From assembly GCF_036320965.1 (NCBI RefSeq), contig NC_092234.1, forward strand, positions 35,827,203 to 35,891,202: a stretch of 64,000 nucleotides of DNA. Reading direction: 5' to 3'. The DNA is from Panulirus ornatus (lineage: Eukaryota > Arthropoda > Malacostraca > Decapoda > Palinuridae). The notes below the pieces were generated by a model. That model was not told the DNA's origin. It did no database searches and saw only the letters and a list, made by a program, of their open reading frames with translations. This document shows, in pieces, positions 12,079 to 22,618 of the stretch (within the stretch, counting starts at the first letter, position 1; every line of letters starts with the position of its first letter). The position numbers and the translations under genes are program-made.

Positions 12079-13505
12079 AACTTTCCATGGTTTACCCCAG
12101 ACTCTTCCCATGGCCTGGTTCAATCCATTGACAGCACATTGTTCCAATTCACTCAGTTCATTTGCACACCTTTCACCCCCTTGTATGTTCAGGCCCCGAT
12201 CGCTTGAAATCTTTTTCTCACCATCCTTCCACCTCCAATTTGGTCTCCCACTTCTTCTCATTCCCTATACCTCTGACACATATATCTTTTTGTCAATCTT
12301 TCCTCACTCATTCTCTCCATGTGACCAAACCATTTCAATACACCCTCTTCTCCTCTCTCAACCGCACTCGTTTTATTACCACATATCCCTTTTACCCTTT
12401 CATTACTTACTTGATCAAACCACCTCATGCCACATATTGTCCTCAAACATCTCATTTCCAACACATCCACCCTCCTCTGCACAACCCTATATATACGGCC
12501 CATGCCACGCAACCATATAACATTGTTGGAACCACTATTCCTTCAAACATACTCATTTTTCTCTCTGAGATGATGCTCTTGCCTTCCACACATTCTGCAA
12601 CAATACCAGAGCCTTTGCCCCCTCCCCTACCCTGTGACTCACTTCTGCTTCCATGGTTCCATCTGCTGCTAAATCCACTCTCAGATATCTAAAGCACTTC
12701 ACTTCCTCCAGTTTTTCTCCATTCATACTTACTTCTCAGTTGACTTGTCCCTTAACCCAACTGAAACTAATAACCTTGCTCTTATTCACATTCACTCTCA
12801 GCTTTTTCTTTCACACACTTTACCAAACTCAGTCACCAGCTTCTGCAGTTTCTCACCTGAATCAGCCAACAGCGCTGTATCATCAGTGAGCCACAACTGA
12901 CTCACTTCCCAAGCCCTCTCATCCACAACAGACTGCATACTTGCCCCTCTCTCCAAAACTCTTGCATTGTCCTCCCTAACAACCCCATCCATAAACAAAT
13001 TAAACAACCAAGGTGACATCACACACCCCTGTTACAAACCGACACTCATTGGGAACGAATCACTTTCCTCTCTTCCCACTTGTATATATGTCTTACATCC
13101 TCGATAAAAGCTTTTCACTGCTTCTAGCAACTTACCTCCCACACCATATACTCTGAATACTTTCCACAAAGCATCTCTATCAACTCTATCATATGCCTTC
13201 TCCAGATCCATAAATGCTATATACAAATCTATTTGTTTTTCTAAGTATTTCTCACATACATTCTTCAAAGGAAACACCTGATCCACACATCCTCTACCAC
13301 TTCTGAGACCACACTGCTCTTCCCCAACCTGATGCTCTGTACATGCCTTGACCCTCTCAATCAGTACCCTCTGTAATTTGAAGACTACCCTTTATCCCCT
13401 TTCCCTTTGTACAGTGGCGCTATGCATGCATTCTGTCACTCCTCAGGCTCCTCACCATGAACCATTCATACACTGAATATCCTCACCAAGTCAACAACAA
13501 AGTCA
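12079..13505 (-). mobile_element. RTE-like retrotransposon, truncated at both ends, degenerate
   Basis: This minus-strand copy joins tail to tail with the plus-strand copy on its left. It starts in the 3' UTR (TTTCCATGGTTTACCCCAG) without tail block or poly-A and reaches the RT upstream of motif A near 13500. Pieces are in different frames: C-terminal at 12022-12512, motif B to C at 12798-13022 (MSPWLFNLFMDG; motif C altered to LTDDTALLAD, so the F-A of FADD is lost), and motif A at 13032-13286 (MDLEKAYDRVDRD). The copy is inactive. Confidence 0.85.
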
Positions 13506-13514
13506 CTCCCTTTA

Positions 13515-13700
13515 TTATACATAATCGCTGTTTTGTGCATCAGCGAGGTAGTGCCAGGAGACAGACGAAGAATGGCCCATCCACTCATATACTCATATAT
13601 ATATATATATACATAAATGCCCATATACGCACATGTACATACTGATACATAAACACACAGACATATACATACATACATACACATGTACATATTCAAATTT
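13515..13700 (-). mobile_element. RTE 3' tail fragment with TA and CATA microsatellite
   Basis: The conserved tail core is present in diverged form on the minus strand (CAGCGAGGTAGTGCCAGGAG, then ACAGACGAAGAATGGCCCA). A (TA)n run at about 13590-13612 and (CATA)n repeats to 13690 follow. No coding part follows. It may be a severely truncated insertion or the end of the neighbouring copy. Confidence 0.7.
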
Positions 13701-14396
13701 CGGAAAAAGTAATTTCTGATAGAATGAATTGTTTTCGTATAAGGTTTTCCTAAGGGGCTGAAACTGATCCAGAAACATGTGTGATGTATTAGGAATCATG
13801 AATTAATTTTTAATTCATCATATTATAAATGATATTCACACATAGATAAAAGTCAACCTTGTTGCATGTAAAGGCAAGAAAAGGGAAAACATACATTTAG
13901 AATGAATTTTTTTTTCTAAATTATTATTAAAAGTAATTACAGTTCTTTACAATATTTACAGATTTTCATGGATAGATAAGCAAAATACATTATACCCGTA
14001 TTTCTTCTGCAATAAGTCCTTTTGTAATTGATGGTGAAAACTTCCTTCTACATTTATCTTAGATCTGAGTGATAAAGGCAACACTTTGTATAGTCTGTGT
14101 TTAGTACTTTTATTGTTTCCCTTGCAACAGATTCATGTAAAGTATTAGGAAAAAAGCTTCTAAAAACACTTGTATGGTGCAAGATTTTCCAAACCTAGTA
14201 TGGCTTGTTGTCCATGGAGTCCATAACTTTTTCTAGTTATTTTTTAGATAGATGATGTTTCATTCTTTGCTCTATACCATGAGGACACTGTAGATATATC
14301 AGGATTATCTGATGGCTTGAGCAATGGGAGAACTACTGTCTTTTGGCTCTGACTCACTGGGATCATCGTCTGCATGGTTTTCTGAGATAGGCATCA

Positions 14397-14795
14397 GGGA
14401 ATCCTTGCAGTCAAAATCAAAGGCTTACAACTCAGCCTAAATCTAAATTTCTTTCACTGTGGCAGGGGTCTTCTTTCTTTTCATTCTCATAATGCCATAG
14501 AAAGAAAGAGACAGAGAATTATGATTTGAATAGACAAAATAGAAGTTTAAAGAAGCACATGTGTATATGCTTGCTGGTAGAACTGATGCCACTTGCAACT
14601 GGGAATCCTTGCAGTCAAAATCAAAGGCTTACAGCTCAGCCTAAATCTAAATTTCTTTCACTAGCATGTGTCTTTTTCCTTTTCATTCTCATAATGCCAT
14701 GGATAGAAAGAGATGAAGAATTATAACTTGAACAGACATAACTGAAGTTTAAAGAAGCACATGGTATATGCTTGCCAGTGGAACTGATGCCACTT
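14397..14795. repeat. Tandem duplication, 204-bp unit, two copies
   Basis: Two diverged copies lie head to tail. Each begins GGGAATCCTTGCAGTCAAAA (14397 and 14601), shares AGCCTAAATCTAAATTTC and TTCATTCTCATAATGCCAT, and ends GAACTGATGCCACT. The offset is 204 bp. It is not related to the RTE family and shows no coding potential. Confidence 0.85.
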
Positions 14796-15589
14796 TATAT
14801 CCTGTCATACTCTTTAGTCAAAATTTGGTATATCCTGTTTATTTCCATATATGGAGTAGTAATGCATTCAGTACACATTCATAAATCATATGATGTTATG
14901 TTATCCACATCCTACCTGGTATATGAAATGCAGAGAAAGAAGAATTACTCCTGACACTTGGTAGTCTCTCATGAGTGTAGTGTGTGAATAGTTGATGCCA
15001 CATTTGTTTTTAGCTGTTAGAGTTGACAGTGTTTACTGGAATGTAGATGCCACTGTCAGTCACAGGAAAATGTAGTTCACAGAAGAGGGTGGACATTCTG
15101 AAATGGATGCTTAGAGTTTTTGATGGTCACACTTGAGGGAATGAAGCTTATAGCAGGAGATTTGAACTGTTGCACTCAAAGGGTTAAGACCCTCTTTTCA
15201 GATTTCAAAAGTACATTTTGGAGATAGATGTGTATCACACTACTTTTACAGTCATGTCAGCTTCTCATTGTCAGATACACGTTCATGTATTTTTCCATTC
15301 CATTTGGTATGAAAGGTGTAAGTGTCATGTGCTATAAATGCTGTATGATAATTGATTTTGGCTCCCCAATCATATTTCTGTGCTCTACTTCACTTATAGA
15401 ACTGTTCATGATTGAGACCTTTCAGTAACCATTGAATAAATGAAATGTTTTTTAAGGAGGTTTGCCAGGGTAGGGAACTTCACTATTGGATATAGTTAAG
15501 ATAGTGGCTGACCCCCTTTATCCTGAATCATAGGGATGTGCCACTTTTAATTTCTACTTCTGTCTGTGTACATATCTGACACGTGTTTC

Positions 15590-16270
15590 AGTTGGAACTC
15601 CCTCAAGGGGGTGGCCACAGTAATTCATTCACCATAAGTAGTGAACTCAAGTGCTGCTTCTTAGCCTTTAGCATATCACCCTTAACAGGCCACTGGCAGA
15701 GGGCAACTCTAGTGCAGTGTTTCCAGAGGCTCCTGCCAAATGTTCTTACTGACTATTTCTATCTAATGCTCCTACCTACTTCTACCAAATGCTTCTGCCA
15801 AATTATTCCCACTTACTACTTCTGTCTACTGCACTTACCATATTGCCTAAAGGCAAGGCTACTCCCTAGTTCTCACAACAGAAAATCTAGAGTTATGAAG
15901 AATAATCTGTGTGAATTTAGGGTTGTCAAGTGTTATGTAAAACAAGGAGAGATTGTATGTTTATGGACAGAATAACAGTCGTTCATGTGTTAGTGAGGCA
16001 GAAGGAAAAGACAGCTACCTGGGTCAGAAAAATGAAGAATGAGCTATGTGAGTTAAGTGTTGTCAGGTGTTAAGTAAAACAAGGAGAGATTGGATGTTTG
16101 TGGACAGAATGCCTGTAGTCCATGTGTGAGTAAGGCAAAGAAAAGACAGCTACCTGGGTCAGAGGAGCGCAACTTAACCACTGAAGTGCTGGCTCACTGA
16201 GCAGTTGTCACTGACCCTCCTGATACTCAGTTGGTTATTACTAGTAATATACCTCCCTGGTCATTGGCTG
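15590..16270 (+). repeat. Dispersed repeat family 2 (unclassified, about 650 bp)
   Basis: This segment matches, in reverse complement, the sequences at 32610-33245, 39945-40560, 44870-45495 and 49810-50448. Shared landmarks are AACTCCCTCA(A/T)GGG, AGGCCACT, a run of near-repeats around AATG(C/T)TCCTACCTA, AAAATCTAGAGTT, GAGAGATTG(T/G)ATGTTTGTGG and ACTAGTAATATACC. The middle looks like a decayed minisatellite. No coding potential or terminal structure is evident, so the class (SINE, DNA transposon remnant or other) is unknown. Confidence 0.7.
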
Positions 16271-16674
16271 TCTACCAGTTATTACCTACTTGATTAATTT
16301 TCATTTCCAGAAAATGAGTTTTGAAGTATGTGAGACTATACTTGGACAAAGTCCAAAACATGGAGACCCATTGTTGTAATTCTCAAATATCAAAGTTTAC
16401 AGTATTGAACTTGTACAACAGACTTGCTTGAGTTAAGGGATCTTCCCTGCAGTAAGGTCATTTGCCACCTGGGTCAGCATTTATTTATTGAAAGCAGCAT
16501 GTTTTTTGATGGTAGCATTCTTCTTGATTTGTGATTGCTGACATGATGGCCATTTGTGGAAATTTTTTTTCTAATTTACCATTTTCTTTCGATTTGTGTA
16601 ATTTCAGAGAGAAAGCTGTAATTCTTCGGAAGTTTTCATTGGTTTTTCTAATGCAGAGCTTTACATTTCTGTAG

Positions 16675-16846
16675 GTTTATGCTACAAAAGTGATATGGTT
16701 CCTCAACTCTGGCAAGTTTTGTTATCTTTGGGCACATCTTGTGGACTCAAGAGTTTTCTGGATTTGCTGTCAGTATCAACAAAAGCTACAGCACCAGAAT
16801 TTCACTTGCTTATGCTATTCTGTGACTCTACCACTCATCTTGTTAC
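16675..16846 (+). CDS. UBE3B: UBE3B-like HECT E3 ubiquitin ligase, internal exon B
   Basis: This is a 172-bp coding exon with acceptor TTTCTGTAG ending at 16674 and a strong donor AC|GTAAGT after 16846. It completes the split Gly codon of exon A and reads GLCYKSDMVPQLWQVLSLG, then CGLKSFLDLL, then FHLLMLFCDSTTHLVT. The last Thr codon is completed by exon C. The order LTGLCY, PxLW, GLKxFL, LMLFCDxxxHL matches what I know of UBE3B, in the alpha-helical region upstream of HECT. It has no catalytic residue of its own. The intron to exon A is 8.8 kb and filled with RTE copies; the intron to exon C is 3.2 kb. Confidence 0.9.
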
Positions 16847-17329
16847 GTAAGTTATTAAATGCCGTCCACTCGGGGGCAACATGTGAACACTTGTTTTTAT
16901 TATAAACTTTTGATAACAGCTACCCCAATAGGTATTGTTTGATGTATAGAATATACATGGTAGGTCAGTGGTTCATATTAATTTATGATGAAGTATAAAC
17001 TGGTATATGATATGAAAGAATGACAAATTTAGGTATCATTTTCTTGTTGATGACAGAATTCTTGTTTTATTTGCTTAGAACACGTCTACAGTCATTTGTT
17101 ACAGTCTTAATAACAAGCAGAGTGTTTTTGGAAACTATACTTCCTTTTTAATTTGGTCATATGTTTTGAGGTTAATGTTTTAAATTATAACCATTAAGCA
17201 CTCTGTCAAGCTCAACACAGCAGAGCACATTTCTCTAACACAGAAACAAGCCATGTAATTTTTTTATGTGTGTATGCCAACAAAAATGGACTCCACATGC
17301 CTCCCAGATATACTTTCAATAGTAGAACT
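16847..17329. other. Intron between exons B and C (proximal part)
   Basis: AT-rich non-coding sequence. I see no repeat, ORF or other signal in it before the retrotransposon relic that begins near 17330. Confidence 0.6.
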
Positions 17330-17770
17330 TCAGTAGCATGCCCAACAGCTGTCTTTGTGGAGACTTCAGTGCCCACCATTCCACCTGGCTCAACGCTCAC
17401 GCCCATTACCTGTAGGGTTGACTCCTCTTAAACTAAGTGTATCTTTTTACTATCGTCAACCTGTCCATCCAGCCAACCAGATTCCCTACTTGAGCAAACA
17501 ACCTCACCAGACATCACATTCTACTCACTGTTAGGTCACATTATACAAACTGTTCTCAGACCCCTTGCCCATCCTGATAATGCTCCATCTAGTCCACTCA
17601 GACATTACAACTACCATAAAAGATTACACAAACTACAGGAAAGCAGCTTGGCCAACTTTCACTAAGAATATAGAAACAAAGCTCCAAAACTTTAGTATGA
17701 ATGATTTCTCATTACTAGATCGTACAGTCTCACACATGATCAAGATTTCCAAAGGGCAGACAGTATGAAT
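17330..17770 (+). mobile_element. Relic of a second, jockey-like non-LTR retrotransposon
   Basis: In broken + strand frames this reads like the C-terminal part of a jockey-type endonuclease. FSAHHSTWLN stands where GDFNAHHxxW is usual, then QPTRF, then SPDITF, then SDITTTIKDYTNYRKAAWPT followed by FTKNIETKLQNF, which resembles the stretch after the endonuclease in jockey-group proteins. The sequence is unrelated to the abundant RTE family. Stops and frameshifts show it is old. Only this short piece is present. Confidence 0.65.
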
Positions 17771-17849
17771 TATGTACATGTGTTTATATGTATATGTCTG
17801 TGTGTGTTTATATCTGTATATGTTGAGATGTAATTTTTTCATTTGTTTT

Positions 17850-18030
17850 GCTTTGTCGCTGTCTCCCGCGTTAGCAAGTTAGCGCAAGGAAACAGACGAA
17901 AGAGTGGCCCAACCCACCCACATACACATGTTTATACATACACGTCCACACAAGCAAATATACATACCTATAAATCTCAACGTATACATATATATACACA
18001 CAAACATATACATATATAGACATGTACATA
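17850..18030 (-). mobile_element. RTE 3' tail fragment (long 3' UTR form)
   Basis: A complete tail block (GCTTTGTCGCTGTCTCCCGC, then AACAGACGAAAGAGTGGCCC) is followed by the CA/TA-rich long-form UTR (AAATCTCAACGTATACATAT). It stops at 18030, where the poly-T of another minus-strand copy begins. The pair looks like one insertion placed inside another, or two tails joined. Confidence 0.8.
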
Positions 18031-18034
18031 ATTC

Positions 18035-19600
18035 TTTTTTTCTTTTTTTTTTTGCTTTGTCGCTGTCTCCCGCGTTTGCGAGGTAGCGCAAGGAAACAGA
18101 CAAAAGAAATGGCCCAACCCACCCCCATACACATGTATATACATACACGTCCACACACGCAAATATACATACCTACACAGCTTTCCATGGTTTACCCCAG
18201 ACGCTTCACATGCCCTGATTCAATCCACTGACAGCACGTCAACCCCGGTATACCACATCGATCCAATTCACTCTATTCCTTGCCCATATTTCACCCCCCT
18301 GCATGTTCATGCCCCGATCACACAAAATCTTTTTCACTCCATCTTTCCACCTCCAATTTGGTCTCCCACTTCTCCTCGTTCCCTCCACCTCCGACACATA
18401 TATCCTCTTGGTCAATCTTTCCTCACTCATTCTCTCCATGTGCCCAAACCATTTCAAAACATCCTCTTCTGCTCTCTCAACCACGCTCTTTTTATTTCCA
18501 CACATCTCTCTTACCATTACATTACTTACTCGATCAAACCACCTCACACCACACATTGTCCTCAAACATCTCATTTCCAGCACATCCACCCTCCTGCGCA
18601 CAACTCTATCCATAGCCCACGCCTCGCAACCATACAACATTGTTGGAACCACTATTCCTTCAAACATACCCATTTTTGCTTTCCGAGATAATGTTCTCGA
18701 CTTCCACACATTCTTCAATGTTCCCCGAAACTTTTGCCCCCTCCCCCACCCTATGATTCACTTCCGCTTCCATGGTTCCATCAGCTGCCAAGTCCACTCC
18801 CAGATATCTAAAACACTTCATTTCGTCCAGTTTTTCTTCATTCAAATTTACCTCCCAATTGACTTGTCCCTCAACCTTACTGTACCTAATAACCTTGCTC
18901 TTATTCACATTTACTCTCAGCTTTCTTCTTTCACACACTTTACCAAACTCAGTCACCAGCTTCTGCAGTTTCTCTCTCGAATCAGCCACCAGCGCTGTAT
19001 CATCAGCGAACAACAACTGACTCACTTCCCAAGCCCTGTCATCCACAACAGATTGCATACTTGCCCCTCTTTCCAGAATTCTTGCATTCACCTCCCTAAC
19101 AACCTCATCCATAAACAAATTAAACAGCCATGGAGACATCACACACCCCTGCTGCAAACTGACATTCACTGGGAACCAATCACTTTCCTCTCCTCCTACT
19201 GGTGCACATGCCTTACATCCTCACTAAAAACTTTTCACCACTTCTAGCAACTTACCTCCCACACCATATATTCTTAATACCTTCCTTAGAGCATCTCTAT
19301 CAACTCTATCATATGCCCTCTCCAGATCCATCATTGCTGATATAAATCCATTTGCATTTCTAAGTATTTCTCACCTACATTCTTCAAAGCACAAACACCT
19401 GATCCACACATCCTCTACCACTTTTGAAACCACACTCCTCTTCCCCAATCTGATGCTCTGTACATGCCTTCACCCTCTCAATCAATACCCTCCCATATAA
19501 TTTCCCAGGAATACTCAACAAACTTATACCTCTGTAATTTGAACACTCGCCTCTATTCCCTTTGCCTTTATACAGTGGCACTACTCATGCATTCCACCAA
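18035..19600 (-). mobile_element. RTE-like retrotransposon, 5'-truncated, short 3' UTR form
   Basis: Poly-T at about 18033-18053 and the tail block start this minus-strand copy. The C-terminal coding part lies at 18239-18718 and the preceding RT part at 18660-19169 (QGCVMSPWLFNLFMDE, LFADDTALVAD, FRYLGVDLAADG), in different frames. RT sequence upstream of motif A continues to about 19600 (NYRGISLLSIPGKLYGRV at 19384-19581), where the copy is truncated. The endonuclease is absent. A frameshift near 18720 separates the two main pieces. Confidence 0.88.
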
Positions 19601-19998
19601 GTGATGGAACACTTATTTGTTAGAGGTGCACTTATCCATAGATGGTAATGCAATGTGATCTTGATGGCTCAGCTCTGACCTCACTTGATATGACAGATTA
19701 GAAGATAAGTAGGCCTAAGTAAGGTTTTAAGTGAATGCATTGAACCTTTTCAAAATTTTCTCTTACCAAATCTTTAGTATGAAATAATCTTTTCTTTACA
19801 TTAAATTGGGCTTTATTCTTTGAAACTTCTGCACTCTTCTCTATGTTTTGCAATAACATTTTTGCTTCATAAACTTTCATGTATTTACACTTTTCAGTTC
19901 TTTATCTGCCTAGTTTTTGTGTCTCATATTCAGATATTGTATTACTTTACTACATTACTGATAGAACATGTTTATGTTTACCTTTTTTTTTTCTTCAG
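19601..19998. other. Intron between exons B and C (distal part)
   Basis: Short non-coding stretch ending in a long T-rich tract and CTTCAG at 19998, a strong acceptor for exon C. Nothing else is recognisable. Confidence 0.6.
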
Positions 19999-20095
19999 AG
20001 TCCTTGATGACTTAGAGATGTATGAACAACAAAAGCCTTTCACTCTTGCTGACTACTCAGCAATGGCATCATTCCTCAATATGTTTACATACAAG
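19999..20095 (+). CDS. UBE3B: UBE3B-like HECT E3 ubiquitin ligase, internal exon C
   Basis: This is a 97-bp exon between the strong acceptor TTTTTCTTCAG (ending 19998) and donor AAG|GTATGT (after 20095). It completes the Thr codon of exon B and reads VLDDLEMYEQQKPFTLADYS, then AMASFLNMFTYK, ending on a complete codon. LDDxExYExQxxF followed by SFLNxF is a distinctive UBE3B signature as I know it. The join to the fourth exon gives TYK-IIQNGLVD, again as expected. All three joins in this window are therefore in phase, which is strong evidence that the exons belong to one gene. Confidence 0.92.
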
Positions 20096-20231
20096 GTATG
20101 TTCATTTTTGTTTTAGAGCTGATATATCCAGTTTCTTGCATGTCGAGGATATTGCATCATGTCATCTCAAAGGCTGTTCTTACCGTTTATCATGTATTAT
20201 TTTGTCATAGACTGAGGAGCAATATAGTAAA

Positions 20232-20235
<4 letters not shown>

Positions 20236-20265
<30 letters not shown>

Positions 20266-20891
20266 CTTTGTCGCTGTCTCCCGCGTTTGCAAGGTAGCGC
20301 AAGGAAACAGACGAAAGAAATGGCCCAACCCCCCCCCCATACACATATATGTACATACGTCCACACACGCAAATATACATACCTACACAGCTTTCCATGA
20401 TTTACCCCAGACGCTTCACATGCCTTGATTCAATCCACTGACAGCACGTCAACCCCAGTATACCACATCGCTCCAATTCACTCCACTCCCCGCCCTCCCC
20501 CCGCCCTCCCCCCACCCTCCCGCACGCTCAGGCCCCGACCACACAAAACCCCCCCCACTCCATCCTTCCACCTCCAACCCGGTCTCCCTCCCCTCCTCGT
20601 TCCCCCCACCTCCGACACACACATCCTCCTGGTCAATCCCCCCCACTCACTCTCTCCACGAGCCCAAACCACCTCAAAACACCCCCCTCTGCTCCCTCAA
20701 CCACGCTCCCCCCATTTCCAAACATCCCCCCCACCCCCACATCACTCACTCGACCAAACCACCCCACACCACACACCGTCCTCAAACACCCCACCTCCGG
20801 CACATCCACCCCCCCGCGCACAACTCCATCCACAGCCCACGCCTCGCAACCACACAACATTGCCGGAACCACCATTCCCTCAAACACACCC
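20236..20891 (-). mobile_element. RTE-like copy with one-directional A-to-G (sense) hypermutation
   Basis: A T-run (20236-20262), tail block and short 3' UTR (to about 20480) look like other copies. From about 20481 to the truncation at 20891 the coding part differs from its relatives at dozens of sites, nearly all T-to-C on the + strand, meaning A-to-G in the element sense strand. The protein changes fit: in the frame at 20633-20971 (minus) Lys, Arg and Glu become Gly, Asn becomes Asp, Thr becomes Ala, Tyr becomes Cys and Met becomes Val. A's on the + strand are hardly touched. There is also an 11-bp tandem duplication (GCCCTCCCCCC) near 20490-20512. The pattern is discussed in the findings. 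Confidence 0.88.
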
Positions 20892-21527
20892 ACACATATA
20901 TTGAAAATTTTGTTTTTTAGTTTAGCTGTCAGGTTTCTTAAAGAATTGGCAGGTGCATGCAATGTATACAAACAATAATCCTTCAGTTAACGGCATTGTT
21001 TTTGGAGAAAGGTTTTTAATATTGGTAAACATTAGAAACTGGAAAAAAGCGACATTAAAGTATCCATGAGTGATACCTATAAAAAGTGACATTAAAGCTT
21101 TCATGTTCCACCCTGTTGAACATTTCTCACCTATATGCTAGCAGACATATCAGGATACATTGTGCAGAATTTCTCCTGGTAATTAGCCAGTTACACATGT
21201 TGCATCATAGGGAATTAGGTTTTTCGTGGTTGGGGCCATCAATCTCATAAGGGTAAGGGAGATTTTTATTTCAAATTTCAGAGATGTAAAAGCATTAAGA
21301 TAGACAGGCAGACAGCAGTAACAGACAAACAGAATTTTGCCTTTTTGCTTTAAGTTTTGTTGAAGTTGAGGAATACCATGTTTGCTTCTGTTTTACTTGT
21401 GAATTATTTCAGGCATATAAAGACACACAGACAAACAGCAGTGACAGATGATAATAGTGACTGACAGTGTTGCTTATTATGCTTTAGGTGTAAGAGAGAA
21501 GAGGTTTCTTTGTTTTTTTTTTTTTTA
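20892..21527. other. Intron after exon C (proximal part)
   Basis: Non-coding sequence with no recognised element. A phrase around GACAGACAGCAGTAACAGAC occurs near 21305 and again near 21430 in diverged form. It ends with a T-run at 21511-21526 directly before an RTE fragment. Confidence 0.55.
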
Positions 21528-22618
21528 TGGATCTGGAGAAGGCATATGATAGAGTTGATAGAGATGCTCTGTGGAAGGTATTAAGAATATATGGTGTGGG
21601 AGGCAAGTTGTTAGAAGCAGTGAAAAGTTTTTATCGAGGATGTAAGGCATGTGTACGTGTAGGAAGAGAGGAAAGTGATTGGTTCTCAGTGAATATAGGT
21701 TTGGGGCAGGGGTGTGTGATGTCTCCATGGTTGTTTAATTTGTTTATGGTTGGGGTTGTTAGGGAGGTGAATGCAAGAGTTTTGGAAAGACGGGCAAGTA
21801 TGAAGTCTGTTGTGGATGAGAGAGCTTGGGAAGTGAGTCAGTTGTTGTTCGCTGATGATACAGCGCTGGTGGCTGATTCATGTGAGAAACTGCAGAAGCT
21901 GGTGACTGAGTTTGGTAAAGTGTGTGAAAGAAGAAAGTTAAGAGTAAATGTGAATGAGAGCAAGGTTATTAGGTACAGTAGGGTTGAGGGTCAAGTCAAT
22001 TGGGAGGTAAGTTTGAATGGAGAAAAACAGGAGGAAGTAAAGTGTTTTAGATATCTGGGAGTGGATCTGGCAGCGGATGGAACCATGGAAGCGGAAGTGA
22101 ATCATAGGGTGGGGGAGGGGGCAAAAGTCCTGGGAGCCTTGAAGAATGTGTGGAAGTCGAGAACATTATCTCAGAAAGCAAAAATGGGTATGTTTGAAGG
22201 AATAGTGGTTCCAACAATGTTGTATGGTTGTGAGGCGTGGGCTATGGATAGAGTTGTGTGCAGGAGGGTGGATGTGCTGGAAATGAGATGTTTGAGGACA
22301 ATGTGTGGTGTGAGGTGGTTTGATCGAGTAAGTAATGTAAGGGTAAGAGAGATGTGTGGAAATAAAAAGAGTGTGGTTGAGAGAGCAGAAGAGGGTGTTT
22401 TGAAATGGTTTGGGCACATGGAGAGAATGAGTGAGGAAAGATTGACTAAGAGGATATATGTGTCGGAGGTGGAGGGAACGAGGAGAAGTGGGAGACCAAA
22501 TTGGAGGTGGAAAGATGGAGTGAAAAAGATTTTGTGTGATCGGGGCCTGAACATGCAGGAGAGTGAAAGGAGGGCAAGGAATAGAGTGAATTGGATCGAT
22601 GTGGTATACCGGGGTTGA
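21527..22618 (+). CDS. RTE reverse transcriptase C-terminal half, intact frame
   Basis: This 363-codon uninterrupted + strand frame begins exactly at RT motif A (MDLEKAYDRVDRDALWKV) and continues through GQGCVMSPWLFNLFMVG (motif B), LFADDTALVAD (motif C), FRYLGVDLAADG and the C-terminal region with MLYGCEAWAMDRV, CLRTMCGVRWFDRVSNV and GRPNWRWKDGV to the natural end VNWIDVVYRG. The first codon follows a run of T, so the Met is the motif A Met and not a true start. The endonuclease and first RT motifs are missing, so the frame is unlikely to work alone. It is the cleanest copy of this half in the window and a good reference for comparisons. Confidence 0.8.
   Translation: MDLEKAYDRVDRDALWKVLRIYGVGGKLLEAVKSFYRGCKACVRVGREESDWFSVNIGLGQGCVMSPWLFNLFMVGVVREVNARVLERRASMKSVVDERAWEVSQLLFADDTALVADSCEKLQKLVTEFGKVCERRKLRVNVNESKVIRYSRVEGQVNWEVSLNGEKQEEVKCFRYLGVDLAADGTMEAEVNHRVGEGAKVLGALKNVWKSRTLSQKAKMGMFEGIVVPTMLYGCEAWAMDRVVCRRVDVLEMRCLRTMCGVRWFDRVSNVRVREMCGNKKSVVERAEEGVLKWFGHMERMSEERLTKRIYVSEVEGTRRSGRPNWRWKDGVKKILCDRGLNMQESERRARNRVNWIDVVYRG

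Larger units (their letters stand above)
13701..16674. other. Intron between exons A and B (distal part)
   Basis: The region is AT-rich non-coding sequence. Apart from the tandem duplication at 14397-14795 and the dispersed repeat at 15590-16270, I see nothing recognisable. It ends in a weak polypyrimidine tract and TTTCTGTAG before exon B. Confidence 0.6.

Noticed and set aside
12000..12170. Palindrome considered as a terminal inverted repeat of a DNA transposon
   Set aside because: Both arms are RTE 3' UTR and C-terminal coding sequence; the inverted repeat comes from two RTE copies in opposite orientation.
15583..15975. A 130-codon + strand frame
   Set aside because: It lies in dispersed repeat family 2. 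Its counterparts elsewhere are not open in the same frame and no known domain is visible.
18303..19247. A 314-codon open frame on the + strand, rich in Ser, Thr, Pro and His
   Set aside because: It runs antisense to an RTE copy. The same antisense frame recurs over most copies (for example 2306-2812, 51127-51579, 61541-61993) because the sense coding sequence has few complementary stops. No start, splice or domain evidence supports it.
20449..20904. Extreme Pro-rich + strand frame over the hypermutated segment
   Set aside because: It is created by C-runs resulting from T-to-C changes on an RTE antisense strand and does not represent a protein.
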